Part shown: piece after piece, positions 6,782 through 15,537 of the stretch
Position numbering within the stretch: position 1 is the stretch's first letter
Layout of the letters: each line of letters opens with the position of its first letter
Source of the DNA: Candidatus Bathyarchaeota archaeon
GTDB lineage: Archaea; Thermoproteota; Bathyarchaeia; Bathyarchaeales; UBA233
Direction of reading: 5' to 3'
Length of the DNA stretch: 19,420 nt
Assembly (NCBI GenBank): GCA_004376975.1
Contig: SOJA01000201.1
Span: forward strand, 1 to 19,420
Notes under the pieces: generated by a model
Seen by the model: the letters and a program-made list of their open reading frames with translations, nothing else
What the model was told of the DNA's origin: nothing
The model's database searches: none
Made by a program: the position numbers and the translations under genes

Positions 6782-9700
6782 TTGAAATTGGCTGAAATAA
6801 CAAAGGAGGATACACACCTCCTATTGAAGGCTTTCTTTAAGGAGAAAGGCCTAGTTCGCCAGCACTTAGATTCCTACAACGAGTTCATAGATCATGGCCT
6901 ACAAGAAGTAATAGATGAGATAGGGGAGATTTCAATAGACATTCCCGAGTGCCCGTACAAGGTGAAGTTAGGACAGATCTGGATAATAGATCCGCATACA
7001 AGGATTACGAGTCCATATGCAACAGAAGTTGACGGAACGAAACATGAAATCCTGCCGATGGAAGCAAGGCTTCGCAGTTTGACTTACGCTGCACCTATAG
7101 CTCTGGAGATGACTCCGGTAATAGACGACAGAGAACAAGACACAGAACTAGTTTATATTGGAAATATCCCGGTAATGCTGAAGTCAAAACTATGCTTCCT
7201 ATCACAACTCTCAAGAGAAGAGCTGATAGCATGTGGAGAAGACCAAAATGGTCCAGGCGGCTACTTCGTGGTAAACGGTTCAGAACGAGCAATAGTTGCC
7301 ATGGAAGACTTGGCGCCCAACCGAATAATTGTGGACATAAACAAGAAAGGAGTAAAGCCAGTATACCAAGCAAAGATATTCTCTACAACGGTTGGCTTCA
7401 GAGCAAGAATAGAGCTTAAGCTAAAGTCAGACGGAGCTGTATACGCCTCCATGCCAGGAGTGCCCACACTAATCCCATTCGTCATATTAATGCGTGCTCT
7501 AGGCTTAGAATCGGATAAGGATATAGCTCAAACAGTTTCACTAGAAGAAGAGACACAGAGGGAGTTAGAATCCTCATTTGACAAAGCCATAGGCATAGAT
7601 ACTGTAAGAGATGCAGTGCTTTTCATTGGAAACCGTGTCGCCCACGGCCAAGTTGAAGAATACCGCATACAAAAAGCTCAAACAGTGATAGATAGAAACT
7701 TCCTGCCACACATTGGTAGAACAAGCGAAAGCAGAGGAGACAAAGCCTTGTTCTTAGGCGAAATGGCATGCAGGGCAATTGAACTGAAACTTGGAAGAAG
7801 AAAAACAGATGACAAAGATCATTTCAAAAACAAAAGATTAAGGCTTGCTGGTCCGTTGCTTGCAGACCTATTCAGAATGGCCTTCAGAAACCTCTGTAGA
7901 GACATGAAATACCAGCTTGAACGCATAGGCGTGAAAGGACCAATAATAACTGTTTCGATAGCAGTTCGCCCGGGAATAATAACTGAGAGGCTTCAGCATG
8001 CCCTTGCAACGGGAAACTGGGGAAGAGGAAGAGTGGGCATAACCCAACTTCTCGATAGAACAAATCACATTTCAACTTTAAGCCACCTTCGTAGGTTACA
8101 ATCACCGCTAAGCCGAAGTCAACCAAACTTTGAGGCAAGAGACTTGCACCCGACTCATTGGGGTCGCCTGTGTCCAAATGAAACACCAGAAGGCTCAAAC
8201 TGTGGGCTGGTCAAAAACCTAGCATTGTCAGCATGCATCTCAGTAGGCGTGAACCCTGAGAGAATAATGCAGATACTCTACAGCATGGGCGTAGTACCTG
8301 CGTATGAATCAAATGAAACGTTAAGGCTTTCAGGAGCAAAGGTCTTTGTCGACGGCAACATAATGGGTTACTGTACTTCCCCACAAGAATTAGTGCAAGA
8401 GTTCAGGGAAAGACGTAGAAAAGGTGAAATCTCAACAGAAGTTAACATAGTTTATTTGTCAAAAATTCATGGTGAGAGGGAAGAACTGTATGTCAACTGC
8501 GGTCAAGGTAGGGTTAGACGACCCCTAATAATAATTGAGAACGGTATACCAAAACTTCAACCAGAACATGTTGATAAAGTAGCGTCTGAAGAATGGTCAT
8601 GGGAAGACCTTGTTAAAAACGGCATAGTTGAGTACCTAGACGCTGAAGAAGAGGAAAATGCCTATATCGCCATAAACCCTGAAGAAGTAACCCCTGAACA
8701 TACACACATGGAGATTGCAACATACACAATTCTGGGGATATGCGCTTCAACAATTCCATACGCAGAACATAATCAGTCACCACGAAACTCATATCAAGCT
8801 GCAATGGCAAAGCAGGCACTAGGCATTTACGCAACAAACTTTCAGCAACGTGCAGACTCGAGATCCCACATTTTACACTACCCACAAATACCCTTGGTTG
8901 AAACCGCGTTGATGGATGTATTGGGCTACAAACTTCGCCCATCAGGACAAAACTGCGTAGTAGCCGTACTTTCCTTTGAAGGCTATAACATGGAAGATGC
9001 CTTAATCTTCAATAAAGCCTCCATAGAAAGAGGTTTAGCCCGCTCAAATTTCTACAGAATATATACGGCTGAATGTCGTCAGTACCTGGGAGGACTAAGA
9101 GACAAGTTCCTGATACCTGAACCAGGAATGCGTGGACATAGAGGAGAACAATACTATAGACTTCTTGAACCGGATGGAGTAATAAGCTTAGAAGCAAAAG
9201 TTTCAGGTGGAGATGTCCTTATTGGTAGAACAAGCCCGCCAAGATTCCTTGAGGAATACAAAGAGTTTGAAGTTAGAGGCCCTTCATTGCGCGACACGTC
9301 GATCGACATGCGACCATCAGAAAAAGGAATTGTTGATTCAGTGTTCATAACCGAATCCAAGGAGGGTAGCAAGCTTGTTAAGGTTAAGGTTCGTGATCAA
9401 CGCATCCCAGAACTTGGAGATAAGTTCGCCTCTCGTCATGGACAAAAGGGAGTCATAGGATTAGTTGTACCACAGGAGGATATGCCCTTCACGGAAGACG
9501 GTATAGTTCCAGACATAATAGTTAACCCTCACGCTATTCCTTCAAGAATGACCATTGGACATTTCATCGAGTCAATAGCTGGCAAAGTCGCCGCCATAAG
9601 AGGAAAACCTGTTGATGGAACACCATTTTCGAACGAAAAGCCTCCAGAAATCAGAAAAGCCTTGAGGAAATTGGGACTCAGCCACACGGGTAGAGAGGTT

Positions 9701-10153
9701 TTCTACAATGGCATGACAGGACAGAAATTCGTTGCAGACGTATTCGTTGGAGTAGTGTACTACCAGAAACTGCACCACATGGTTGCAGATAAAATCCATG
9801 CCAGAGCAAGAGGACAAGTGCAAATGCTAACCAGACAACCCACGGAGGGTCGAGCTAGAGGAGGAGGCTTAAGATTCGGAGAAATGGAACGTGACTGCTT
9901 GATAGGACATGGAGCAGCAATGTTGCTCCGAGATAGACTGCTAGAAGAATCAGACAGATACACATTATATGTGTGTGAAAACTGTGGTTACCTAGCCTAT
10001 TATAATATGAGACAAAGAAAATACGTATGTAGACTATGCGGAGAAAAAGCCAGGATCTCCCCTGTAATAGTATCCTACGCTTTCAAACTTCTATTACAGG
10101 AACTAATGAGCCTTTGCGTAGCTCCAAAACTAGAGCTTAAGGAGAAAGCTTAA
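6782..10153 (+). CDS. rpoB: DNA-directed RNA polymerase subunit B (Rpo2), unsplit
   Basis: The 1123-residue second-largest subunit of archaeal RNA polymerase, which forms one side of the active-site cleft. It is a single chain; many methanogens and halophiles split it into B'' and B'. Conserved blocks are in order: protrusion and lobe (VVNGSERAIVAMEDLAPNRI near 165), GRLCPNETPEGSNCGLV (461-477), NMEDALIFNKASIERGL, KFASRHGQKGVIG (881-893, nucleotide-binding region), RGGGLRFGEMERDCLIGHGA near 1035, and a C-terminal clamp zinc site of C1065, C1068, C1083 and C1086. The start is TTG. It is the first gene of the operon, with rpoA beginning 2 nt after its stop and a GGAG ribosome-binding site inside its last codons. 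Nothing is missing compared with the family. Confidence 0.98.
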   Translation: MKLAEITKEDTHLLLKAFFKEKGLVRQHLDSYNEFIDHGLQEVIDEIGEISIDIPECPYKVKLGQIWIIDPHTRITSPYATEVDGTKHEILPMEARLRSLTYAAPIALEMTPVIDDREQDTELVYIGNIPVMLKSKLCFLSQLSREELIACGEDQNGPGGYFVVNGSERAIVAMEDLAPNRIIVDINKKGVKPVYQAKIFSTTVGFRARIELKLKSDGAVYASMPGVPTLIPFVILMRALGLESDKDIAQTVSLEEETQRELESSFDKAIGIDTVRDAVLFIGNRVAHGQVEEYRIQKAQTVIDRNFLPHIGRTSESRGDKALFLGEMACRAIELKLGRRKTDDKDHFKNKRLRLAGPLLADLFRMAFRNLCRDMKYQLERIGVKGPIITVSIAVRPGIITERLQHALATGNWGRGRVGITQLLDRTNHISTLSHLRRLQSPLSRSQPNFEARDLHPTHWGRLCPNETPEGSNCGLVKNLALSACISVGVNPERIMQILYSMGVVPAYESNETLRLSGAKVFVDGNIMGYCTSPQELVQEFRERRRKGEISTEVNIVYLSKIHGEREELYVNCGQGRVRRPLIIIENGIPKLQPEHVDKVASEEWSWEDLVKNGIVEYLDAEEEENAYIAINPEEVTPEHTHMEIATYTILGICASTIPYAEHNQSPRNSYQAAMAKQALGIYATNFQQRADSRSHILHYPQIPLVETALMDVLGYKLRPSGQNCVVAVLSFEGYNMEDALIFNKASIERGLARSNFYRIYTAECRQYLGGLRDKFLIPEPGMRGHRGEQYYRLLEPDGVISLEAKVSGGDVLIGRTSPPRFLEEYKEFEVRGPSLRDTSIDMRPSEKGIVDSVFITESKEGSKLVKVKVRDQRIPELGDKFASRHGQKGVIGLVVPQEDMPFTEDGIVPDIIVNPHAIPSRMTIGHFIESIAGKVAAIRGKPVDGTPFSNEKPPEIRKALRKLGLSHTGREVFYNGMTGQKFVADVFVGVVYYQKLHHMVADKIHARARGQVQMLTRQPTEGRARGGGLRFGEMERDCLIGHGAAMLLRDRLLEESDRYTLYVCENCGYLAYYNMRQRKYVCRLCGEKARISPVIVSYAFKLLLQELMSLCVAPKLELKEKA

Positions 10154-10154
10154 C

Positions 10155-13100
10155 ATGACTGCAGAAGAAATAATTCACAAAGTTGTTGATCAAATCGGCT
10201 TCGGTTTGTTTTCACCGCAGGATATACGCAAACTCTCAGTTGCAGAGATTCAAACACCAGACACCTATGATGAAGACGGTGCCTCTATAATAACTGGACT
10301 AATGGATGGTAGGCTTGGAACCCTTGAACCAAGACAAAGGTGCAAAACATGCGGCAACACAGCCATCCGCTGTCCAGGTCACTTTGGCCACATCGAGTTG
10401 GCTGTTCCCATAATACATATTGAATTCACAAAGATCATATACAAACTTCTGAAATCAACATGTCGAAACTGCAGTCGCATATTGCTTCCGGACGACATGA
10501 CAGACAAAGTTCAAGCTAGAATTGAGAGAGCACGTAGACTTCGAGGTGAAGTTCCAACGGAAGTCTACAAAAGGATAATAAAGGAGATACGACCGAAACA
10601 GTGTCCACACTGCGGAGCAATCCAATATAAAATAACTTTTGAAAAGCCAACAAAGTTCAGTGAGGTAATCGAGAGCGGCTCCCAGCCGTTGACGCCGAGT
10701 ATGGTTCGCGAAAGAATGGAACGCATAACAAATGAAGATCTTGAACTTTTAGGTTTCAATCCGAAAGCTGCTCGTCCTGAATGGATGATTCTACAGGTTT
10801 TACCGGTTCCACCGGTTTACGTGCGTCCATCAATTACGTTGGAATCTGGCATACGCTCAGAAGACGATCTAACGCACAAGTTGGTGGACATAATCCGCAT
10901 CAACCAGAGACTAAGAGAAAACATGGATGCTGGAGCACCCACGCTAATAATCCAAGACCTATCGGAGCTTCTCCAGTATCATGTAACAACATACTATAAC
11001 AATGAAGCTTCAGGAATACCTCCGGCAAGACATCGCTCAGGCAGAGCATTAAAGACACTCTCACAAAGATTGAAGGGAAAAGAGGGAAGATTCAGAAGTA
11101 ACCTTTCAGGCAAAAGGGTTGATTTTTCAGCTCGAACAGTGATTTCTCCTGATCCAAACCTGGACATAAACGAGGTTGGAGTTCCACTTGAAATTGCCAT
11201 TCGGTTATCAGTACCCGAAAAGATTACAGAATGGAACATCGAAGAAATGCGTAAGCTTGTGAAAAATGGACCTGAAGTATATCCTGGTGCACTCTACATT
11301 ATTAGACATGATGGAAAACGTATAAGACTTGAATTCGTTATTGACAGAGAAAAAGTTGCGGAGGCTTTAGAGACAGGCTTTATTGTAGAAAGACATCTTA
11401 GAAACGGCGACATAGCCATCTTCAACCGCCAGCCTTCGCTTCACCGAATGTCAATTATGGCTCATCAAGTACATGTTCTACCGTACAAAACGTTCCGTCT
11501 ACACCTTTGTGTTTGTCCACCATACAATGCCGACTTCGACGGAGATGAAATGAACCTTCATATACCCCAAAGCCAAGAAGCACAAACAGAAGCACGCCTA
11601 CTGATGCAGGTTCAGGATCAAATATTATCACCAAGATTCGGAGGCCCAATAATAGGCGCAATCCGAGACTTCATAACAGCCTCATATCTACTCACAAGAA
11701 AATCAAACTATCTAACAAAAAATGAGGTTAGCAGACTATTGATAGCAACAGGATATAATGAATCGCTGCCAGAACCTAAAGTCAAAGCACCCCAACCATT
11801 ATGGAGTGGCAAACAGATTTTCAGCTTATTCTTACCCAAAGACTTGAACTATGTTTTGAAGGCAAGCATCTGTCTAGGATGCGACAAATGCAAAAAGGAG
11901 GACTGTCCTTACGACGCATATGTCGTTATCAAAAACGGTGAACTCGTAAGCGGCGTTGTAGATAGACGTTCAATAGGGGCTGAACAGTCAGAAAGCATTC
12001 TGCACAGAATAATAAAGGATTATGGATCAGAAGCTGGACGCGAATTCCTAAACAAGGTAACCCGCATGTTGAATCTTTTCATAACTATGCGCGGTTTCAC
12101 ATACTCCTATGACGAACTGGTTTTGTCTCCAAGTGCTGAAAAAAAAATACGGAGAACCATGGACAAACTTGAGAAGAGGATAGAAGAACTAATAGGTAAA
12201 TATGACAAAGGCACATTGCAAAGGCTTCCCGGACAAACCCTTGGAGATTCATTTGAAATATACGTAATGAACGAATTAGCTAAAGCAAGGGATCAATCTG
12301 GAAAAATAGCTGATGAAGACTTCACTATTGAAAACTCAGGCATAGTAATGACGCGAACGGGCGGCAGAGGATCAAACTTGAACATTGGACAGATGAGTGC
12401 ATGTGTAGGACAGCAAGCGGTACGAGGAAAAAGGATAATGCGTGGATACCGAGAACGCGCCTTGCCTCACTTCAAACCTCGCGATCCGAAGCCGAAAGCA
12501 AGAGGTTTCGTTTACTCCTCATATCAAACAGGACTTGACTCCATTGAGTTTTTCTTCCATGCCATGGGTGGCAGGGAAGGCCTCGTTGACACCGCGGTCA
12601 GGACTCAACAAAGCGGGTACATGCAAAGGCGGTTAATTAACGCACTGGAGCATCTACGCTTGGAATATGATGGCACGGTTAGAAGTTCAACCGGGGAAAT
12701 AGTCCAATTCAAATATGGGGAAGATGGAGTTGATCCAGCAAAAAGCGACCATGGAAAAGCTGTGAATGTAAGTCGATTAATTGAGCAGATAAAAATTGCG
12801 ATTAGGAAGGGTACGCCAGCACCAAACGAGTACGTTAAAAAACGGTTGAAAGAGACTGAAGACCAACTAACACCATTGCTTATGAAGGAACTTGAACAGG
12901 CTTTATCAAAAGCAAGATTGACCAGAGCCGGTGTCGAAAAAGCAATAAAATTAACGGTTGAACACTATAAGCATGCTTTGATGGAGCCAGGTGAAGCAGT
13001 AGGCATAGTTGCAGCTCAGTCAATAGGTGAACCCGGCACACAAATGACCCTCAGAACATTCCACTACGCAGGAGTTCGAGAGCAAAACGTAACCTTAGGA

Positions 13101-13985
13101 TTGCCAAGACTGATAGAAATTGTTGATGCAAGAAGAATACCATCTACCCCTATCATGACGATACACCTGACCAGAAAATACAGAAAAAACAAAGAAGCCG
13201 CAACAGAAATCGCCCGAAACATAATTCACACAACAATAGAAGACTTAGCACAAGCGATCTATGAAGACCCTATAAGAGATGAAATAGTAGTGGACCTCAA
13301 CAAGACAATGATGGAAGATAGAAGAGTAACACTTGAAGAACTGAAGAATCAGTTAGAGATAGCACATGTGCTATCAAACTGTGCCATAAAAGCAAGAGGT
13401 AATCGAGTACGTATAAAACCGGAAAAAACTGAAAATCTCAAAAAACTACTTCCTAAGATCTCCTCGTTTCATATTAAAGGTGTGCCTAAAACAAAACGTG
13501 TCTTGGTTACAGAAGAAAGCAGAGAATGGATCATTAGAACAGATGGGTCAAACCTTCCTAAAGTCCTAGAACCTCCTCAAGTGGATGCCTCACAAACGAC
13601 AACAAACAACGTTCATGAAATAGCTAATACTCTCGGAATAGAGGCCGCTAGGAACGCGTTGATACATGAGGCTGAAAGCGTTTTGGAGGAACAAGGTTTA
13701 GATGTTGACGTCCGCCATGTGATGCTTGTCGCAGACATTATGACATCTACTGGTGAGGTGCAGCAAATAGGCAGACATGGAATAAGCGGCAAGAAATCAA
13801 GCATTTTAGCTAGAGCCGCCTTTGAAATAACAGTTCCAAATATTATTAATGCATCAGTGACGGGGGAAAGCGATCCATTGGACGGTGTAACCGAAAACGT
13901 AATAGTGGGGCAATCCATACCAATTGGCACTGGACTAGTAGAGTTATACATGTCAACAGCTCAGTTGAAGAGGGAAACCAAGTGA
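10155..13985 (+). CDS. rpoA: DNA-directed RNA polymerase subunit A, unsplit A'+A'' (Rpo1)
   Basis: The 1276-residue largest subunit, carrying the catalytic centre. The metal-binding motif NADFDGDE lies at 458-465 (D460, D462, D464 chelate the catalytic Mg). The clamp zinc site is C63, C66, C73 and H76, and a second set is C103/C106 with C150/C153. The bridge helix and trigger loop (GGREGLVDTAVRTQQSGYMQRRL) follow near residue 810. The A'' part, including PGEAVGIVAAQSIGEPGTQMTLRTFH near 945-970, continues in the same frame without a break. In most Euryarchaeota and Crenarchaeota A' and A'' are separate genes. A cysteine cluster CLGCDKCKKEDCP (C573, C576, C579, C584) sits in the middle. The last bases overlap the GTG start of rpl30e. 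Confidence 0.98.
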   Translation: MTAEEIIHKVVDQIGFGLFSPQDIRKLSVAEIQTPDTYDEDGASIITGLMDGRLGTLEPRQRCKTCGNTAIRCPGHFGHIELAVPIIHIEFTKIIYKLLKSTCRNCSRILLPDDMTDKVQARIERARRLRGEVPTEVYKRIIKEIRPKQCPHCGAIQYKITFEKPTKFSEVIESGSQPLTPSMVRERMERITNEDLELLGFNPKAARPEWMILQVLPVPPVYVRPSITLESGIRSEDDLTHKLVDIIRINQRLRENMDAGAPTLIIQDLSELLQYHVTTYYNNEASGIPPARHRSGRALKTLSQRLKGKEGRFRSNLSGKRVDFSARTVISPDPNLDINEVGVPLEIAIRLSVPEKITEWNIEEMRKLVKNGPEVYPGALYIIRHDGKRIRLEFVIDREKVAEALETGFIVERHLRNGDIAIFNRQPSLHRMSIMAHQVHVLPYKTFRLHLCVCPPYNADFDGDEMNLHIPQSQEAQTEARLLMQVQDQILSPRFGGPIIGAIRDFITASYLLTRKSNYLTKNEVSRLLIATGYNESLPEPKVKAPQPLWSGKQIFSLFLPKDLNYVLKASICLGCDKCKKEDCPYDAYVVIKNGELVSGVVDRRSIGAEQSESILHRIIKDYGSEAGREFLNKVTRMLNLFITMRGFTYSYDELVLSPSAEKKIRRTMDKLEKRIEELIGKYDKGTLQRLPGQTLGDSFEIYVMNELAKARDQSGKIADEDFTIENSGIVMTRTGGRGSNLNIGQMSACVGQQAVRGKRIMRGYRERALPHFKPRDPKPKARGFVYSSYQTGLDSIEFFFHAMGGREGLVDTAVRTQQSGYMQRRLINALEHLRLEYDGTVRSSTGEIVQFKYGEDGVDPAKSDHGKAVNVSRLIEQIKIAIRKGTPAPNEYVKKRLKETEDQLTPLLMKELEQALSKARLTRAGVEKAIKLTVEHYKHALMEPGEAVGIVAAQSIGEPGTQMTLRTFHYAGVREQNVTLGLPRLIEIVDARRIPSTPIMTIHLTRKYRKNKEAATEIARNIIHTTIEDLAQAIYEDPIRDEIVVDLNKTMMEDRRVTLEELKNQLEIAHVLSNCAIKARGNRVRIKPEKTENLKKLLPKISSFHIKGVPKTKRVLVTEESREWIIRTDGSNLPKVLEPPQVDASQTTTNNVHEIANTLGIEAARNALIHEAESVLEEQGLDVDVRHVMLVADIMTSTGEVQQIGRHGISGKKSSILARAAFEITVPNIINASVTGESDPLDGVTENVIVGQSIPIGTGLVELYMSTAQLKRETK

Positions 13986-14317
13986 TAGATATAGACAAAG
14001 CGATTAAAACAGCTGTAAAAACAGGCAAAGTATCTTTCGGCGCTAACTCCGCCATACAAAGTGCAAAAACTGGAAAAGCCAAATTAATAATCTCAGCGGT
14101 AAACTGTCCTAAAAACATACATGAAGACATAGAATGCTACTGCAAGCTTTCAAACATTCCGCTGATCATCTATAAAGGCTCATCTATAGACTTGGCTGCC
14201 ACATGTGGTAAACCCTTTGTTATCTCAGCGCTAACTATAAAAGAGCCGGGTGATTCAGAAATCCTTAGGTTAACAGAAAAGATGGAGCCAGATGAGTCCT
14301 ACGGAGGAACTGAATGA
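13982..14317 (+). CDS. rpl30e: Ribosomal protein L30e
   Basis: A 111-residue member of the L7Ae/L30e RNA-binding fold, a component of the large ribosomal subunit. The typical start (AIKTAVKTGKVSFGANSAIQSAKTGKAKLIISAVNCP) and the later IPLIIYKGSSIDLAATCGKPFVISALTI block are clear. The C-terminal tail beyond residue 98 (LRLTEKMEPDESYGGTE) is acidic and variable. It starts at GTG in a GTGA overlap with the rpoA stop and ends in an ATGA overlap with nusA, so the three genes are translationally coupled. Position between rpoA and nusA is the conserved archaeal order. Confidence 0.95.
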   Translation: MIDIDKAIKTAVKTGKVSFGANSAIQSAKTGKAKLIISAVNCPKNIHEDIECYCKLSNIPLIIYKGSSIDLAATCGKPFVISALTIKEPGDSEILRLTEKMEPDESYGGTE

Positions 14318-14751
14318 CAAGTGGGATAAAATTCACGAGCAAAGAAATGCGATACATGTCATTGTTTGAAAGTGTAACAGGGGCAAACGTTAAAGACTGC
14401 ATAGTTAACGAGGAACAGAGCCGCGTAGTTTTTATTGTTAAGGAAGGCGAGATAGGAATGGCTATTGGAAAGGGTGGAAGAAACATACACACCTTGGAAA
14501 AAATGACAGGTAAAAAGCATGAAATAATCGAGTATTCAGAAGAACCTGCACAATTCATCAGAAATGCGTTGAAACCAGCCGCTGTCAAAGAAGTTCGCAT
14601 AACGGAAAGACCTAATGGGAAAACAATAGCTGTTGTAGCTGTCAACCCAAGAGACAAGGGTATCGCCATAGGGAAAAATGGGAAAAATGCTGAACGCCTC
14701 CGTTTTCTAGCTAAAAGATACTTTCAAATTCAAAATGTAAGTATAACCTGA
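14314..14751 (+). CDS. nusA: NusA-like transcription factor, two KH domains
   Basis: A 145-residue archaeal NusA homologue, which has only the two KH RNA-binding domains of bacterial NusA and lacks the N-terminal polymerase-binding and S1 domains. The KH GxxG loops are GKGG (52-55) and GKNG (120-123), each following an IGMAI/IAI strand-helix. It is thought to bind nascent RNA during elongation or termination. Its start overlaps the rpl30e stop by 4 nt (ATGA). In most archaea rps12 and rps7 follow; here a small membrane-protein ORF does. Confidence 0.95.
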   Translation: MTSGIKFTSKEMRYMSLFESVTGANVKDCIVNEEQSRVVFIVKEGEIGMAIGKGGRNIHTLEKMTGKKHEIIEYSEEPAQFIRNALKPAAVKEVRITERPNGKTIAVVAVNPRDKGIAIGKNGKNAERLRFLAKRYFQIQNVSIT

Positions 14752-14771
14752 CCAATTAAGAGACTGGAAAC

Positions 14772-14948
14772 ATGAGAATAATTAAATTATCATTGCATAT
14801 TCTGTTTATCTTGTTTGCGTTGATTAATTCTGTCAGTGCAGCAGAAGAACCTTTCATAGACAAAGTTCTAGGCAGCCCGTTGGCTGTTCTCATGGCAATA
14901 ATTGCTATCGACATTGTAGCATTCGTATATCACAAAATAAGAAGATAG
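14772..14948 (+). CDS. 58-residue membrane microprotein, unknown
   Basis: Starting 20 nt after nusA, this ORF encodes MRIIKLS, a hydrophobic core, a likely signal-peptidase site (SVSA then AEEP, about residue 23), a short outside segment (EEPFIDKVLGS) and a transmembrane helix (PLAVLMAIIAIDIVAFVYH) ending HKIRR. The basic end and short outer loop fit a small type I membrane protein. The order of signal, loop and anchor with clean charge topology makes coding likely despite the size. No family is recognised. It ends 7 nt before the convergent kite gene, leaving no room for a separate terminator. No strong ribosome-binding site is seen, so coupling to nusA is possible. Confidence 0.6.
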   Translation: MRIIKLSLHILFILFALINSVSAAEEPFIDKVLGSPLAVLMAIIAIDIVAFVYHKIRR

Positions 14949-14955
14949 ACTGTAT

Positions 14956-15537
14956 TCAAGTTTCCATGCTCAAAACAAGATCTATAAGCGCTTTCTGATC
15001 AACCTCAGTATTTGTTCTCCAATCTAAGTATAATTGTTCATTTTCATCTTGTGTCAAATATCCATATCGAATGTATCGATCAACGTTCACTCCAACCTTC
15101 CATTTTGGAAGTTTATCTTGCAACAATTCTTCAACTTCTTTTCGCTGTGCTTTTCCCTTCTTGGATATTATATACGTGAGTGCCACTGCAAGTCCTGCAA
15201 GGTCGTCGATTCGCCACCCTATCATCTTAGCTTCTTTAGGTGTCAATTCACCTCTTAATGTTACACAGAACCTAGCCTTGTTCAACTGGTCTAAAGTCGG
15301 TTTTCCAACTGGTTTTTCTCCCTCAAAAACCGTCTTCACATGTAAATCAAGAGTCTTTAAGTGTTTGTCTAGAATTTTAAGGACCTTTGGGTAGTCTGAT
15401 CCTAATGCTTTTCGAAGTTCCCATCCTTTAACTCCGGGTTTTTTGTGTCTTCGGTAAAAGAGTAGATGAACCGCTCTCTTGATTTTGCTTGAGTAATAGG
15501 CCTTCCTTCTACTCACTGCAACTCGCCTCTCTTCCAT
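14956..15537 (-). CDS. Tandem winged-helix 'kite' subunit, MAGE/Nse3- or ScpB-like
   Basis: A 193-residue protein with two winged-helix domains. The first (about 19-95) is AVHLLFYRRHKKPGVKGWELRKALG, then YPKVLKILDKHLKTLDLHVKTVFEGE and a closing strand RFCVTLRGEL. The second (about 112-178) is LAGLAVALTYIISKKGKAQRKEVEELL, then a recognition-like segment and RYIRYGYLTQDENEQLYLDWR. That order matches kite proteins (ScpB, MukE, Nse1, Nse3), which bind the middle of a kleisin and contact DNA. The second domain's ending resembles the YLEYR..YEFLWG pattern of MAGE/Nse3 more than ScpB. It is the last gene of the SMC operon, overlapping the kleisin by 25 nt. Family assignment is by eye and not certain; ScpB is the alternative. 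Confidence 0.65.
   Translation of the reverse strand: MEERRVAVSRRKAYYSSKIKRAVHLLFYRRHKKPGVKGWELRKALGSDYPKVLKILDKHLKTLDLHVKTVFEGEKPVGKPTLDQLNKARFCVTLRGELTPKEAKMIGWRIDDLAGLAVALTYIISKKGKAQRKEVEELLQDKLPKWKVGVNVDRYIRYGYLTQDENEQLYLDWRTNTEVDQKALIDLVLSMET

Noticed and set aside
13613..14130. Minus-strand frames of 94-112 codons opposite the 3' end of rpoA and rpl30e
   Set aside because: Antisense shadows of strongly conserved genes, without recognisable domains.
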